DNA from: Streptomyces sp. NBC_01214
GTDB taxonomy: Bacteria > Actinomycetota > Actinomycetes > Streptomycetales > Streptomycetaceae
NCBI RefSeq assembly: GCF_026340975.1
Contig: NZ_JAPEOS010000001.1
Span: 5,055,001-5,119,000, forward strand
DNA: 64,000 bases
Reading direction: 5' to 3'
In this document: one piece after another, positions 36,918-45,351 of the stretch
Position numbering within the stretch: position 1 is the first letter of the stretch
Layout of the letters: each line of letters opens with the position of its first letter
Made by a program: the position numbers and the translations under genes
Notes under the pieces: generated by a model
What the model was told of the DNA's origin: nothing
What the model saw: the letters and a program-made list of their open reading frames with translations, nothing else
The model's database searches: none

Positions 36918-37955
36918 TCAGGCGCCTTGCGGGTGGAGGTCGAGTGCGATGTAAGGGGCGAGTGCGTGCAGGAAGTCCGGTGCATCGAAGATCTCACCGG
37001 CGGAGGCGACGCCTGCGGACTTGGTGCGGCCGGTCAGGACGCGTTCGAGGGCCTCGGCGACCAGGGGCGCGGTGATGGCGTAGATGTCCTGGCCGCTGGC
37101 CGCCGCCCGGCGTTCGACTCCGCCGGAGCGTACGACGGCGTCGACGAGGAAGGTTTGGTCCGAGCGCCCGTCCTCGTCGGCGGCGATCGGTGCCGGTGTG
37201 TGGGGGGCGGCGACGTCCCGGACCGCCTCAATGGTCATGTAGGTGGTCACGTCGGGGATGGACAGGTGCTGGGGAACGGTGACGACGTCCGCCATCGTGA
37301 ACTCCCCGATCACGTCCCGGACCCCCATCGGTTCCGGGAAGGTCCACTGGAGGGTGGGCGGGGCGTCGGTGCGGCGCTCCCACTGCCCGCCGCTGTAGCG
37401 CAGGCGGACGTCCCCGCGCCGCTCGCGGGAGACGGCACCGGACAGGCGGGTGCCGGCGGTGGGGCGCCAGCTGCTGAGCGCGTAGGCGATGTGGGCCTCG
37501 TCTGCTGCGGTCCAGTCGCCCATCGCCGTGGTGGCCAGCAGGTCGCCGAGGCCGCCGAAGAAGGCCATGGCTGGGACGATCACCGCGCCCGCTTCTCGGG
37601 CTCGGTCCCGGTAGTGGGCGAAGGTGTCGAGGTTGGCCTCGAGCTCGGCGGCCACGTCTAGGTACGGGATCTTCGCGCGGAGCGCGGCCTCGATCACGGG
37701 ACCGGTGGTCGTCGCGAAGGGGCCCGCGCAGTTGATGACCGCCGCTGTGCCCGCCAGGGCCCGGTCCAGCGACACCGCATCTTCGACCGTCGCCACCCGG
37801 GGCTCAAGGCCGTGCTCGTCGGCCAGCTCCTGCAGCGCCTGGGCGTTGCGCCCGGAGGGCACCGGGACGTACCCGCGCGCGGCCAGCTCCGCGACCACGA
37901 ACCGCCCGGTGTGACCGTACGCGCCGAACACCGCCACCAGCTGACCTGACCCCAT
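36918..37955 (-). CDS. Saccharopine dehydrogenase-like NADP-binding oxidoreductase
   Basis: A 345-residue protein. The N-terminal Rossmann motif VFGAYGHTGRFVVAELA (residues 7-23) and VINCAGPFATTTGPVIEAAL are hallmarks of saccharopine dehydrogenase/trans-enoyl reductase-like proteins. The C-terminal half is the family's alpha/beta lid. The substrate is unknown. ATG at 37955. It is divergent from a GlxA-type AraC regulator 110 bases away, the likely regulator of this gene. Confidence 0.85.
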   Translation of the reverse strand: MGSGQLVAVFGAYGHTGRFVVAELAARGYVPVPSGRNAQALQELADEHGLEPRVATVEDAVSLDRALAGTAAVINCAGPFATTTGPVIEAALRAKIPYLDVAAELEANLDTFAHYRDRAREAGAVIVPAMAFFGGLGDLLATTAMGDWTAADEAHIAYALSSWRPTAGTRLSGAVSRERRGDVRLRYSGGQWERRTDAPPTLQWTFPEPMGVRDVIGEFTMADVVTVPQHLSIPDVTTYMTIEAVRDVAAPHTPAPIAADEDGRSDQTFLVDAVVRSGGVERRAAASGQDIYAITAPLVAEALERVLTGRTKSAGVASAGEIFDAPDFLHALAPYIALDLHPQGA

Positions 37956-38065
37956 GAGACTGCTCCCGTGCACTCGAACCACCCCCGCCGCGGTGTCGAT
38001 CCGCCGCGGCCTGACACCCACATCCTGTCCTCGCGGCAGCACCCCGCACGAGCGTCGGAAACGAC

Positions 38066-39055
38066 ATGATGCGTACAGTTTCGGACATGCCCTCTGTCGC
38101 GCTGGCCGTCACCGACGGCATGCTCCACTACGAACTGTCCGTGGCCCTCGAGGTTTTCGGCGCCGATCTGACTCACGTTCTGGACCCTTGGTATGACTTC
38201 TCCGTCTGCGGAAGCGGTCCGGTACACGTCGACCGCTTCCGCCTGGAGCCCGACCACGGACTCGACCAGCTCGCGCACGCCGACACGGTGATCGTCCCCG
38301 GCTGGGCCGACACCGACCGCGAACCGCCCACCGACCTGGTCCAGGCGCTGCGTGCTGCCCACGAGGCCGGCGCCCGCGTGGCCTCTCTGTGCACGGGCGC
38401 CTTCATCCTGGGCGCAGCCGGACTGCTCGACGGCAGACGCGCCACCACCCACTGGGCCCACACCCGGGAACTGGCCCGGCGCCACCCTGCGGCCACCGTC
38501 GACCCCGACGTCCTCTACGTCGACAACGGCGACGTCCTCACCTCCGCCGGCAAGGCCGCCGCCATGGACCTGTGCCTGCACCTGGTCCGCCTCGACCACG
38601 GCGCGGCCAACGCCAACAAGATCGCCCGCCGCCTGGTCATTCCACCCCACCGCGACGGCGGCCAGGCCCAGTTCATCGCCACCCCCCTGCCCGAGCCCGG
38701 CAACCACCCCCTAGGCGCACTCTTCCCCTGGGCGCTGGAGCGACTGGACCAACCGCTCACCGTGGAGGACCTGGCCCGCCGGGCCCGCATGAGCTCACGC
38801 CACCTCGCCCGCCACTTCAAACACCTCACCGGCACCACACCACTGCAGTGGCTCCATACCCAGCGCATCCGCCACGCCCAGGAACTTCTGGAAACCACCA
38901 ACGCCACCGTCGACACCATCGCCACGGCTACCGGCATGGGCACCGCTGCCACACTGCGCCGCCACTTCCACCGCAGCGTCGGCGTCCCACCCGACACCTA
39001 TCGCCGCACCTTCCGCCCCCAAGAGCCAGTCCCAAGCGCACATCACGGAAGCTGA
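38066..39055 (+). CDS. GlxA-family AraC transcriptional regulator
   Basis: A 329-residue protein with an N-terminal DJ-1/PfpI domain (residues 10-190; nucleophile-elbow ASLCTGAFILGAAG) and two C-terminal AraC-type helix-turn-helix motifs (VEDLARRARMSSRHLARHFK, VDTIATATGMGTAATLRRHF). The DJ-1 part is a sensor, not an active protease, in this family. The start could be the ATG at 38066, 38069 or 38087; the last, MPSVALAV, fits family N-termini. It is divergent from the saccharopine-dehydrogenase-like gene and probably controls it. Confidence 0.9.
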   Translation: MMRTVSDMPSVALAVTDGMLHYELSVALEVFGADLTHVLDPWYDFSVCGSGPVHVDRFRLEPDHGLDQLAHADTVIVPGWADTDREPPTDLVQALRAAHEAGARVASLCTGAFILGAAGLLDGRRATTHWAHTRELARRHPAATVDPDVLYVDNGDVLTSAGKAAAMDLCLHLVRLDHGAANANKIARRLVIPPHRDGGQAQFIATPLPEPGNHPLGALFPWALERLDQPLTVEDLARRARMSSRHLARHFKHLTGTTPLQWLHTQRIRHAQELLETTNATVDTIATATGMGTAATLRRHFHRSVGVPPDTYRRTFRPQEPVPSAHHGS

Positions 39056-39072
39056 CACTTCACGGTCAGTAG

Positions 39073-39115
39073 CCATCGGCGACCAGTTGACTCCCCACCT
39101 ACTGGCCGCCGATGG
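39073..39115. terminator. Terminator between convergent genes
   Basis: A 15-bp stem, CCATCGGCGACCAGT and ACTGGCCGCCGATGG, has one mismatch and a 13-base loop. It lies between the AraC gene (stop 39055) and the HIT gene (stop 39248). Confidence 0.7.
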
Positions 39116-39247
39116 GGAATTTCAACTGGCCACTGTCAGCGCAGGCGAACGACCTTGAGCAGGGACTCGTCGAAGGCCACGATCGGCCCTCGAGGAAGGC
39201 CCGGGTGCTGTTGAAACTCGGGTTCTGGGTCACATTCCGTGGTCTGC

Positions 39248-39715
39248 TTACTGAGCGTTCGGGTGCCCCTGAAGTTGAGCTCGGACAGACTGGGCCACTT
39301 GGTCTGCCCGGTCAGCCGATACACGCTCCTGCTCGGGCCGCCGAAGCAGCTCGAAAACGCCCGGCCCACGATGCTCTGGTTGCAGATCTGCCATGCGCGG
39401 AACGATGTGGAAGTGCACATGTGCGAAGCCTTCGGCTTCGGCAAATTGGACGACGTAGGTCTTGGCGCAACCAGTCATGCTCTGGAGAGCGCGGGAGAGC
39501 TTGACCTGCCACATCCCTAGGGCAGCTGCCTCAGCATCGGTGAGGTCATGAACTGCGGCAACGTGGCGCCGAGGCAGCAGCACTAGCCAGCCGGGCACTG
39601 CGGTGTTGAAGGCGTGGGCTACCCGCCAATGCTGGTCATGGACCACGCACTCTCTTGGTGGAAGGTCGTCGAACTCTGCTTCCTTGCTGCATGCGTAGCA
39701 GTCGGGAGTCGCCAT
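39248..39715 (-). CDS. HIT-family protein
   Basis: A 155-residue histidine-triad protein. The N-terminal CYAC and His26/His29 region resembles the zinc site of bacterial HIT hydrolases, and the catalytic HVHFHIVPR lies at residues 99-107. HIT proteins hydrolyse nucleoside phosphoramidates or dinucleotides. The start is the ATG at 39715. It lies between a terminator and an ISL3 transposase remnant, so its ancestral operon context is lost. Confidence 0.85.
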   Translation of the reverse strand: MATPDCYACSKEAEFDDLPPRECVVHDQHWRVAHAFNTAVPGWLVLLPRRHVAAVHDLTDAEAAALGMWQVKLSRALQSMTGCAKTYVVQFAEAEGFAHVHFHIVPRMADLQPEHRGPGVFELLRRPEQERVSADRADQVAQSVRAQLQGHPNAQ

Positions 39716-39776
39716 GCACCAGATCGTAGAACTGTTTCGCTGTGAACCCCTGTCGGTCTTCATCACCAGGCACCGG

Positions 39777-41148
39777 TCAGGCCAGAAGAACTCTTTTCCG
39801 TAGGAGTTGGAAGCCAGCTCGTCCGAAGACTTGGCGCTTGAGCATCTTGATTCGGTTGACGTGGCCTTCGACGACGCCGGAGCTCCAGGGCTGGGTAAGG
39901 CCGGCGATGACGGCGTCGCGGTCACGGTTGATGCCTGCGGCGAGGGTATGGAGGCCGGGGAGGTTGTCTTGCCGGACGGCGTCGAGCCACTGCGGCAGCC
40001 GTTCGCCCTGGCGCTCGGTGAGCATCTGACCGAAGGTGCGGACGTGGCCGGTGAGTGCGTCCAGTTCAGGGCAGTGGACGAGAACGGCTTTGAGCCGAAG
40101 GTGCTCCGTCTCGGTGAGGGTCTCGGGCTGGCGGAGGATCCACCCGGCGACGACGCGGGGTGATGGTGGCCGAGCCGTGACGGATCCTGATGAGAGCCTC
40201 TTCTCCCGGAAATAGGCGAACCCGCTGGTAGCTGCCCCGATAGCCGAGCGAAACGATCCCCTCCCACACCCTCCAGGCGTTCGTGCAGCCTTGGTTCCAG
40301 CGGTCATCCGGATAAGGCTTGAAGGCGTCGAGTTTGGATAGCCGGCCCTGCCACTGCCCCTTGAACAGGTCCTCCGGGGTGGCTGCGTCGGCGACGAGCT
40401 TGACGGTGCGGGAAGTCATGCGGAGTTGGCGGCCGATCGCCCTCCGACTGAGCCCGGCGGCCAGTAATTCGTGGACGGACGCGTGCTTGACGCGGGTGCG
40501 ATCAGAGAAGCGGTGTCCCCTTGGCCAGGGCGAGCCGGAGGGGTCTTCGAACTTCTCCGGCTCGGGGGCAGGCTGGACTGGATCTGGCGCCAGGACCTGC
40601 AGGCATCCGCGGTGGTCTGCGACGCACCGCTCTGCAGCCTCGCTCAGGTTGTGCCAAAGATGCCACCTGTCCGCCACCTGCACCGACTGTGGTGCCCCGG
40701 CCGTGGCACCTTCGGCGAAGAACGGTGCCCGATCGCGGCAGACCACCTCCACCCCGGGCTGTGTGGCGAGCCAAGCGGCCAGGCTGGACGCCTCCCGATC
40801 GGGCAGCAGGTCCACCGGACGCCGGGTTTTGACGTCGACCAGGACAGTCCCGTAGTGACGCCCTTTGCGGGTCGCGTACTCATCGACGCCTACCACCCGC
40901 GGGGCCGGAACTTCGGGGTCGGGCAACGCTTCGACCAGCCGCAGTACCGTGCTGCGGCTCACGGACACGCCGAACACTATCGCCATGCGGGCACCGGCCC
41001 GACCGGCGAGCGCGAGGCCGACCGCGGCCAGCGTCGAGCGCAGGCGCTCGGTCCGCCGACCGTACCGACGGGTCAACCCTGGCAGCTGTTCGGCGAAGGT
41101 CCGTCGCCCGCACGAGCTGACCGGGCAAAGGAACCTGCGGACGCGCAA
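39777..41148 (-). pseudogene. ISL3-family transposase, frameshifted and N-terminally replaced
   Basis: From about 41148 to 40215 the frame gives a canonical ISL3 core: FLCPVSSCGRRTFAEQLPGL, VVGVDEYATRKGRHYGTVLV, VVCRDRAPFFAEG, VADRWHLWHNLSEA, VKHASVHELLAAGLSRRAI. The end (VAGWILRQPETLTETEHLRL to GHVNRIKMLKRQVFG, stop 39777) is in another frame after a break near 40205. The zinc-finger start is missing; its place is taken by a stretch copied from an aminoglycoside phosphotransferase gene. Confidence 0.85.
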
Positions 41149-41149
41149 G

Positions 41150-41315
41150 GTCCGGGGCGAAGGCGTACAGCTCGGCCCGGTAGGCGTGACCGTCGGTGGT
41201 CCATTCTCGGATGCGGAACAGGTCGGGGCGCGGCACCGACGTGGGAAGGGTGCGGGAGGTGGACGAGCCGTTCCACAGGGTGCCGCCCTCGGTGCCGGCC
41301 TCGGCACCAGACCTG
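41150..41315 (-). pseudogene. Partial copy of the phosphotransferase 5-prime region
   Basis: The minus strand reads GTEGGTLWNGSSTSRTLPTS then VPRPDLFRIREWTTDG and HAYRAELYAFAP. This is homologous, at protein and DNA level, to the start of the phosphotransferase pseudogene at 43430-43575 (GTEGGKLWDGPYPSRALPAS). It is fused directly to the ISL3 transposase body. Confidence 0.7.
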
Positions 41316-41388
41316 CCACGCGACCTCACCGTCGACAGCAGCAGGGCATTCCTTTTCTCCTCATAGCTGGAGATTCCAGACTGAAAGA

Positions 41389-41404
41389 TGTGACCTGCAT
41401 CACA
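41389..41404. promoter_or_regulatory. CRP-like palindrome
   Basis: TGTGACCTGCATCACA is a perfect TGTGA-N6-TCACA palindrome, the Crp/Fnr-family consensus, inside an unusually AT-rich stretch. It lies 77 bases before the ATG of the two-gene unit at 41481. Confidence 0.55.
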
Positions 41405-41480
41405 TTTTCTGTTCTTGCTGTCGGTGACCCCGGGGCGAGGCCCTAACAGGTGTCAGGAATTCACCTAGGGAAGGCATCCG

Positions 41481-42515
41481 ATGACTTACGACAAGCACAT
41501 GAAGGCCCAGACGCGGCTTGCGGTCTTGATCAGTACCAGGAACGACAGCACTCCGACGTCCCCCCGCATCAAATTGGCACGACGCGCCGCACGATGGCTG
41601 GTCGGCAGGCCGCCCCAGCAGCACCGCTCACTTGCCAGGCGGGTCGGCCTGGCCGCGGACGCCGTGGCAACCCGGCTGGTCGTGATCCCCGACAGCCCCC
41701 ACCTGCGCGAGCGCTATGGGGTCGACCAGATCCCGTTCATCGTCGACTCCCGTAAGCCCGTCGACGCTCTGCAGCTCGCGTTCAGGTGTCAGCCCCTCAC
41801 CCGTGAGGCCCTGACCAAGGCATTGCCGTTCAAGCGCCCGTTGACGCTACGCCCGACGTCAGATATCTACGGCGAGCTGTCTGCTATCGCCGCCACATGG
41901 CCCCTCCCGACGGGTACCTGCAAGGCCTACAAGGAAGCCCACGACGCGATGACGGCCTACGTGTTCCACAGCGACGAAGAGACAGCTGTGGCCTTCGCGC
42001 GTAAATGGAACCTGACGATTCGCAAGCGCTCCGCGGTCCTCAACGGGCTGATCAGCATCGACTGGGACGGCGTGGAGCTCTACGACGACGAAAGTGTGGT
42101 CTCCGCGCTCAACCGCCAGATCAGGTCCGAGCGTGACAACTGGCGACCGATCCACACCCGCCAGCTCAAGGGCCACCACATCGTTCTTGGGGTCAACAGC
42201 GAGAGCCGCAAGCAGCCCAGGAGCAAGTCAGCCGAGGACCAGTACTTGGACCGACAGCCCTACGGGCACCACCCGTGCCTCGATCTCCTGCTCGTCGACT
42301 TCACCCCACAGGAGGCTCAGGCAGTGGCCATGTACGTGTTCGGCAGTTCCAACACCGACTGGCATGACGCGGCGCTTCTAGCCAATGCCTCGGACCCGAA
42401 GCGCTTCGGCGAACGAGTCCGTCGGATGGTGAAGCACGCCGCCAAGCGGCACCGCGCGACCGCAAACCCTGCGACGTGCACCCACGGAACTGCGGCCACC
42501 GAGATGGGAGTCTGA
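41481..42515 (+). CDS. Unknown 344-residue protein
   Basis: A soluble basic protein (MTYDKHMKAQTRLAVLISTR...) with no recognised domain. Visible features are a central WNLTIRKRSAVLNGLISIDW segment, VELYDDESVVSALNRQI and a C-terminal Arg/Lys/His-rich tail. AGGGAAGG precedes the ATG at 41481. A two-base gap separates its stop from a small membrane-protein gene, so the pair is translationally coupled. Base composition is slightly less GC-rich than its surroundings, which suggests recent acquisition. No function is assigned. Confidence 0.65.
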   Translation: MTYDKHMKAQTRLAVLISTRNDSTPTSPRIKLARRAARWLVGRPPQQHRSLARRVGLAADAVATRLVVIPDSPHLRERYGVDQIPFIVDSRKPVDALQLAFRCQPLTREALTKALPFKRPLTLRPTSDIYGELSAIAATWPLPTGTCKAYKEAHDAMTAYVFHSDEETAVAFARKWNLTIRKRSAVLNGLISIDWDGVELYDDESVVSALNRQIRSERDNWRPIHTRQLKGHHIVLGVNSESRKQPRSKSAEDQYLDRQPYGHHPCLDLLLVDFTPQEAQAVAMYVFGSSNTDWHDAALLANASDPKRFGERVRRMVKHAAKRHRATANPATCTHGTAATEMGV

Positions 42516-42517
42516 GC

Positions 42518-42763
42518 ATGCCACCTCTGATCACCGATTTGGCTCAGCCAGGTCTTCCGACCTGGCTGATCGCGGCAGTAATCCTCACCTCCAGTGCCAC
42601 GACTTTGATCCTCGTCTGCACACGGGCGAGGGCCAGCATCGTTCGCGCCCACGGTGAGTCCGACCGCACCGTGGCAGTCTTCGAGAGCCGCCTCCGCTTC
42701 AAGCGCTGGAAGATCACTCGGCGCGATCAGCGACGAACCCGGAGTCGTTCGGCCCAGCAGTGA
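42518..42763 (+). CDS. Small membrane protein, coupled to the upstream unknown
   Basis: An 81-residue protein with one N-terminal membrane helix (LPTWLIAAVILTSSATTLIL at about 13-32) and a strongly basic cytoplasmic tail (FKRWKITRRDQRRTRSRS). Its ATG begins two bases after the upstream TGA. A perfect hairpin follows at 42880. Confidence 0.6.
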   Translation: MPPLITDLAQPGLPTWLIAAVILTSSATTLILVCTRARASIVRAHGESDRTVAVFESRLRFKRWKITRRDQRRTRSRSAQQ

Positions 42764-42879
42764 CACGAGGCCCCAGGCAGGTGCTCATCCCTGAACCAGT
42801 GACCTGCCTCAGTTCGCTGGGTGTATTGGGCCATTGGGTCTGATAGAAGGGCTGACGCTCCTCTGGGACCGTGGGTTCA

Positions 42880-42915
42880 CCGGTTGGTCCCGTTGGGTCT
42901 AACGGGACCAACCGG
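42880..42915. terminator. Perfect 15-bp hairpin
   Basis: CCGGTTGGTCCCGTT and its reverse complement flank the loop GGGTCT. It lies between the plus-strand pair ending at 42763 and the minus-strand pseudogene ending at 42932, so it is probably a shared terminator. Confidence 0.65.
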
Positions 42916-42931
42916 GTGTAAACAGGCGCGG

Positions 42932-43670
42932 CTAGAGACGGGACAGGTGCTCGCGCACGGGCTTGGCTAGCTCGGCGTAGAACTCGACGCGGTCCTGGGC
43001 TTGGAGGATCTGGGCGCAGACGGTTAGCAGGCCGGTGCGTGCCTCGGGGCGGTCCAGGATGGGGGCGAGCTCGGTGCGGATGCGGGCGGCCTCCTCGGGG
43101 ACCAGCAGCGCGTACAGGTACAGGGTGGCCGCGTCGTACCCGTACGGGGCGCGGCCCCATCCCTCCCAGTCCAGGATGTGCGGACCGCGGGTGACGTTGC
43201 CGTAATGGAGATCGCCGTGGGCGGGGGCCCAGACGACGTCCTCGGCCTGGTGGCCGGTGAACTGGGGGATGACCCGGCGCAGGTACTCCTCGCGGACGGC
43301 CTCGCGGTTCGCCGGCCGCGGCACATCGGCGAGGGCGTCCAGGGCCGCCAGCATCTCCTTCCACCACGTCTCGGCCAGCGCCGGGTCCTCGTCGAGGACG
43401 GGGCGCGGGAAGACGATCGGGTCGGGGCGAAGGTGTACAGCTCGGCCCGGTAGGCGTACGCCTGGTCGGTCCAGTCCCGGACGTGGAGCAGTTCGGGGCG
43501 CGGCACCGAGGCGGGGAGGGCGCGGGAGGGGTAGGGGCCGTCCCACAGCTTTCCGCCTTCGGTGCCGGACTCGGCGCAGACTACGCGAAGCCAGTGCGGG
43601 CCGGCGGCGCCCGACAGGGTTCGGCCCCGGTACCCCCACACCCGGCGACCGGCGGCCCGCAGGCCGAACT
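42932..43670 (-). pseudogene. Aminoglycoside phosphotransferase-like pseudogene
   Basis: The C-terminal 160 residues contain the APH catalytic and metal motifs: HGDLHYGNVT and HILDWEGWGRAPYGYDAATL. The N-terminal part (GRTLSGAAGPHWLRVVCAES, PRPELLHVRDWTDQAYAYRA) lies in another frame, with the break near 43425. It is joined in frame, at its N-terminus, to a resolvase fragment. Confidence 0.8.
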
Positions 43671-43674
43671 GGTC

Positions 43675-43890
43675 GGCGGCGTGCTGCGGCTGGATCTGCT
43701 CGACGGACTCGCCGGCTGCGCGGCGGCGGAGCACGGTGTGGAGCATGTCGTCGGTGATGACGGGGGGCCGGCCGCCGTGCTTGCCCTTGCGGGCGGCGGT
43801 GTCCAGCCTTCGAGGGTGGACTCGGGATGTTTTCCCGTTCGGTCTCAGCCATTGCGGCGAAGAACGCGAACAGCAGCCGGCCGGGCCCGC
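43675..43890 (-). pseudogene. Serine recombinase (resolvase) fragment
   Basis: Two pieces of a Tn3-type resolvase: LLFAFFAAMAETERENI (catalytic-domain helix E) and, in the next frame, MLHTVLRRRAAGESVEQIQP (DNA-binding helix-turn-helix). Most of the catalytic domain is gone. It lies near the Tn3 transposase remnant at 44.5 kb and probably came with it. Confidence 0.7.
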
Positions 43891-43894
43891 TGCC

Positions 43895-44450
43895 CCGATG
43901 CCCTGCGACCGGCCCTACCGGACACTGCCCGACACCGACCGATGGCGCCTGGCACACCGCTTCCTCCGCGACCACGCCCTCACCACCGCAGACCGCGTCA
44001 CCGGCCTCCTCTACGGCCAGCCCGTCACCAAGATCGCCCAACTCACCGCCAACCACATCCACCACGCCCCCGACGGAATCCGCCTCGCCCTCGGCCCACA
44101 CCCCATCACCGTCCCCCCGCCCCTGGGCCAACTCCTTCTCACCCTCGCTGAACACGACGACGCCACCACCGGCCACAAGCGCTGGCTCTTCCCCGGCCTT
44201 CGGCCCGGCACCCCCGCCAGCACCCGCCACCTACGCCTCCGACTCGCCGCCCACGGCCTGCCCTCCCGCCGAGGACGCAACAGCGCCCTCATCGATCTCG
44301 CCGCCAGGATGCCCACGGCCATCCTCAGCGAGACCCTCGGCATCGCACCCACCACCGCCGCCACCTGGGCCGCCGTCAGCGGTAGCCCCCGGGCCAGCTA
44401 CGCAGCCGAACTCGGACGCCGACGCCCCGTCCCCGGCCCGGCGTCTGATA
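43895..44450 (+). pseudogene. Integrase/recombinase-like C-terminal fragment
   Basis: About 170 residues resemble the C-terminal part of Streptomyces plasmid integrases: LYGQPVTKIAQLTANHIHHA, RWLFPGLRPGTPASTRHLRL, RRGRNSALIDLAARMPTAIL. The N-terminal half is missing, and the catalytic Tyr is not seen. Confidence 0.55.
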
Positions 44451-44468
44451 GGCCTCTGGGGAGGATCA

Positions 44469-45190
44469 CAGGGCATGCACTGCACGGACGCCGAGATCGA
44501 GTCCAACTACGTGGACACGCACGGCGCGAGCGTGGTGGGGTTCGCCTTCACTGAGCTGCTCAACTTCCGGCTGCTGCCCGGTTGAAGAACATCGGCAGCA
44601 TCCGCCTGTACCACCCGGACGACAACCCGCCCGGGTGGTCGGCGCTCGGCGGCTCCCTGACCCGGCCATCAAGTGGGACCTGATCGAGCAGCAGTACGAC
44701 CAGATGGTCAAGTACGCCACCGCCCTGCGCCTGGGCACCGCCGAGGCCGAGTAGGTGCTGCGGCCCTCACCCGCGGCGGCCCCAAGCACCCCGCCTACTC
44801 CGCGCTCGAAGAACTCGGCCGCGCCGTACGCACGACCTTCGCGTGCGACTACCTCGCCAGCCCCGGCCTGCGCCGCGAGATCCACGGCGGGCTCCAGGTC
44901 GTGGAGAACTGGAACAGCGCGAACACCGTCCTGCACTACGGCAAGGACGGCGCCCTGACAGGCCCGGACAAGGAACACGCCGAGACCTCGATGCTCGCGC
45001 TGCACCTGCTCCAGGCCGCCCTGGTGCACGTCAACACCCTGCTGCTGCAGCAGGTCCTCGCCGAACCGGCCTGGGCGAAGAAGCTGTCCGACGAGGACTG
45101 ACTGCACTGTTCTGGTCGAACACCAACCCGTACGGCACCTTCCGCCTCGACATGGACAAGCGGCTCGACCTGCTGCCTGCCCTGGTGCCC
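44469..45190 (+). pseudogene. Tn3-family transposase C-terminal remnant
   Basis: Blocks of a Tn3 TnpA occur in order but in shifting frames: GASVVGFAFTELLNFRLLP, LKNIGSIRLYHPDD, WDLIEQQYDQMVKYATALRL followed by a TAG, then GGPKHPAYSALEELGRAVRT, FACDYLASPGLRREIHGGLQ, VVENWNSANTVLHYGKDGAL and NTNPYGTFRLDMDK. At least four lesions make it inactive. Only the last third of the roughly 1000-residue protein remains. Confidence 0.85.
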
Positions 45191-45351
45191 GGGCCGCGCC
45201 GCGCGGCGGATGACGGCGTTCAAGCAGCAGGCTCGGCATCCGGCCGCTGAACCGGAGCAACACCGCCGCCCGCGTCGTGACTACCCGCACCCTTCCATGG
45301 AGGTGATCCAGGCGGGAACATCCTGGTGACGGTGGACGGGGGTGGCAGACC

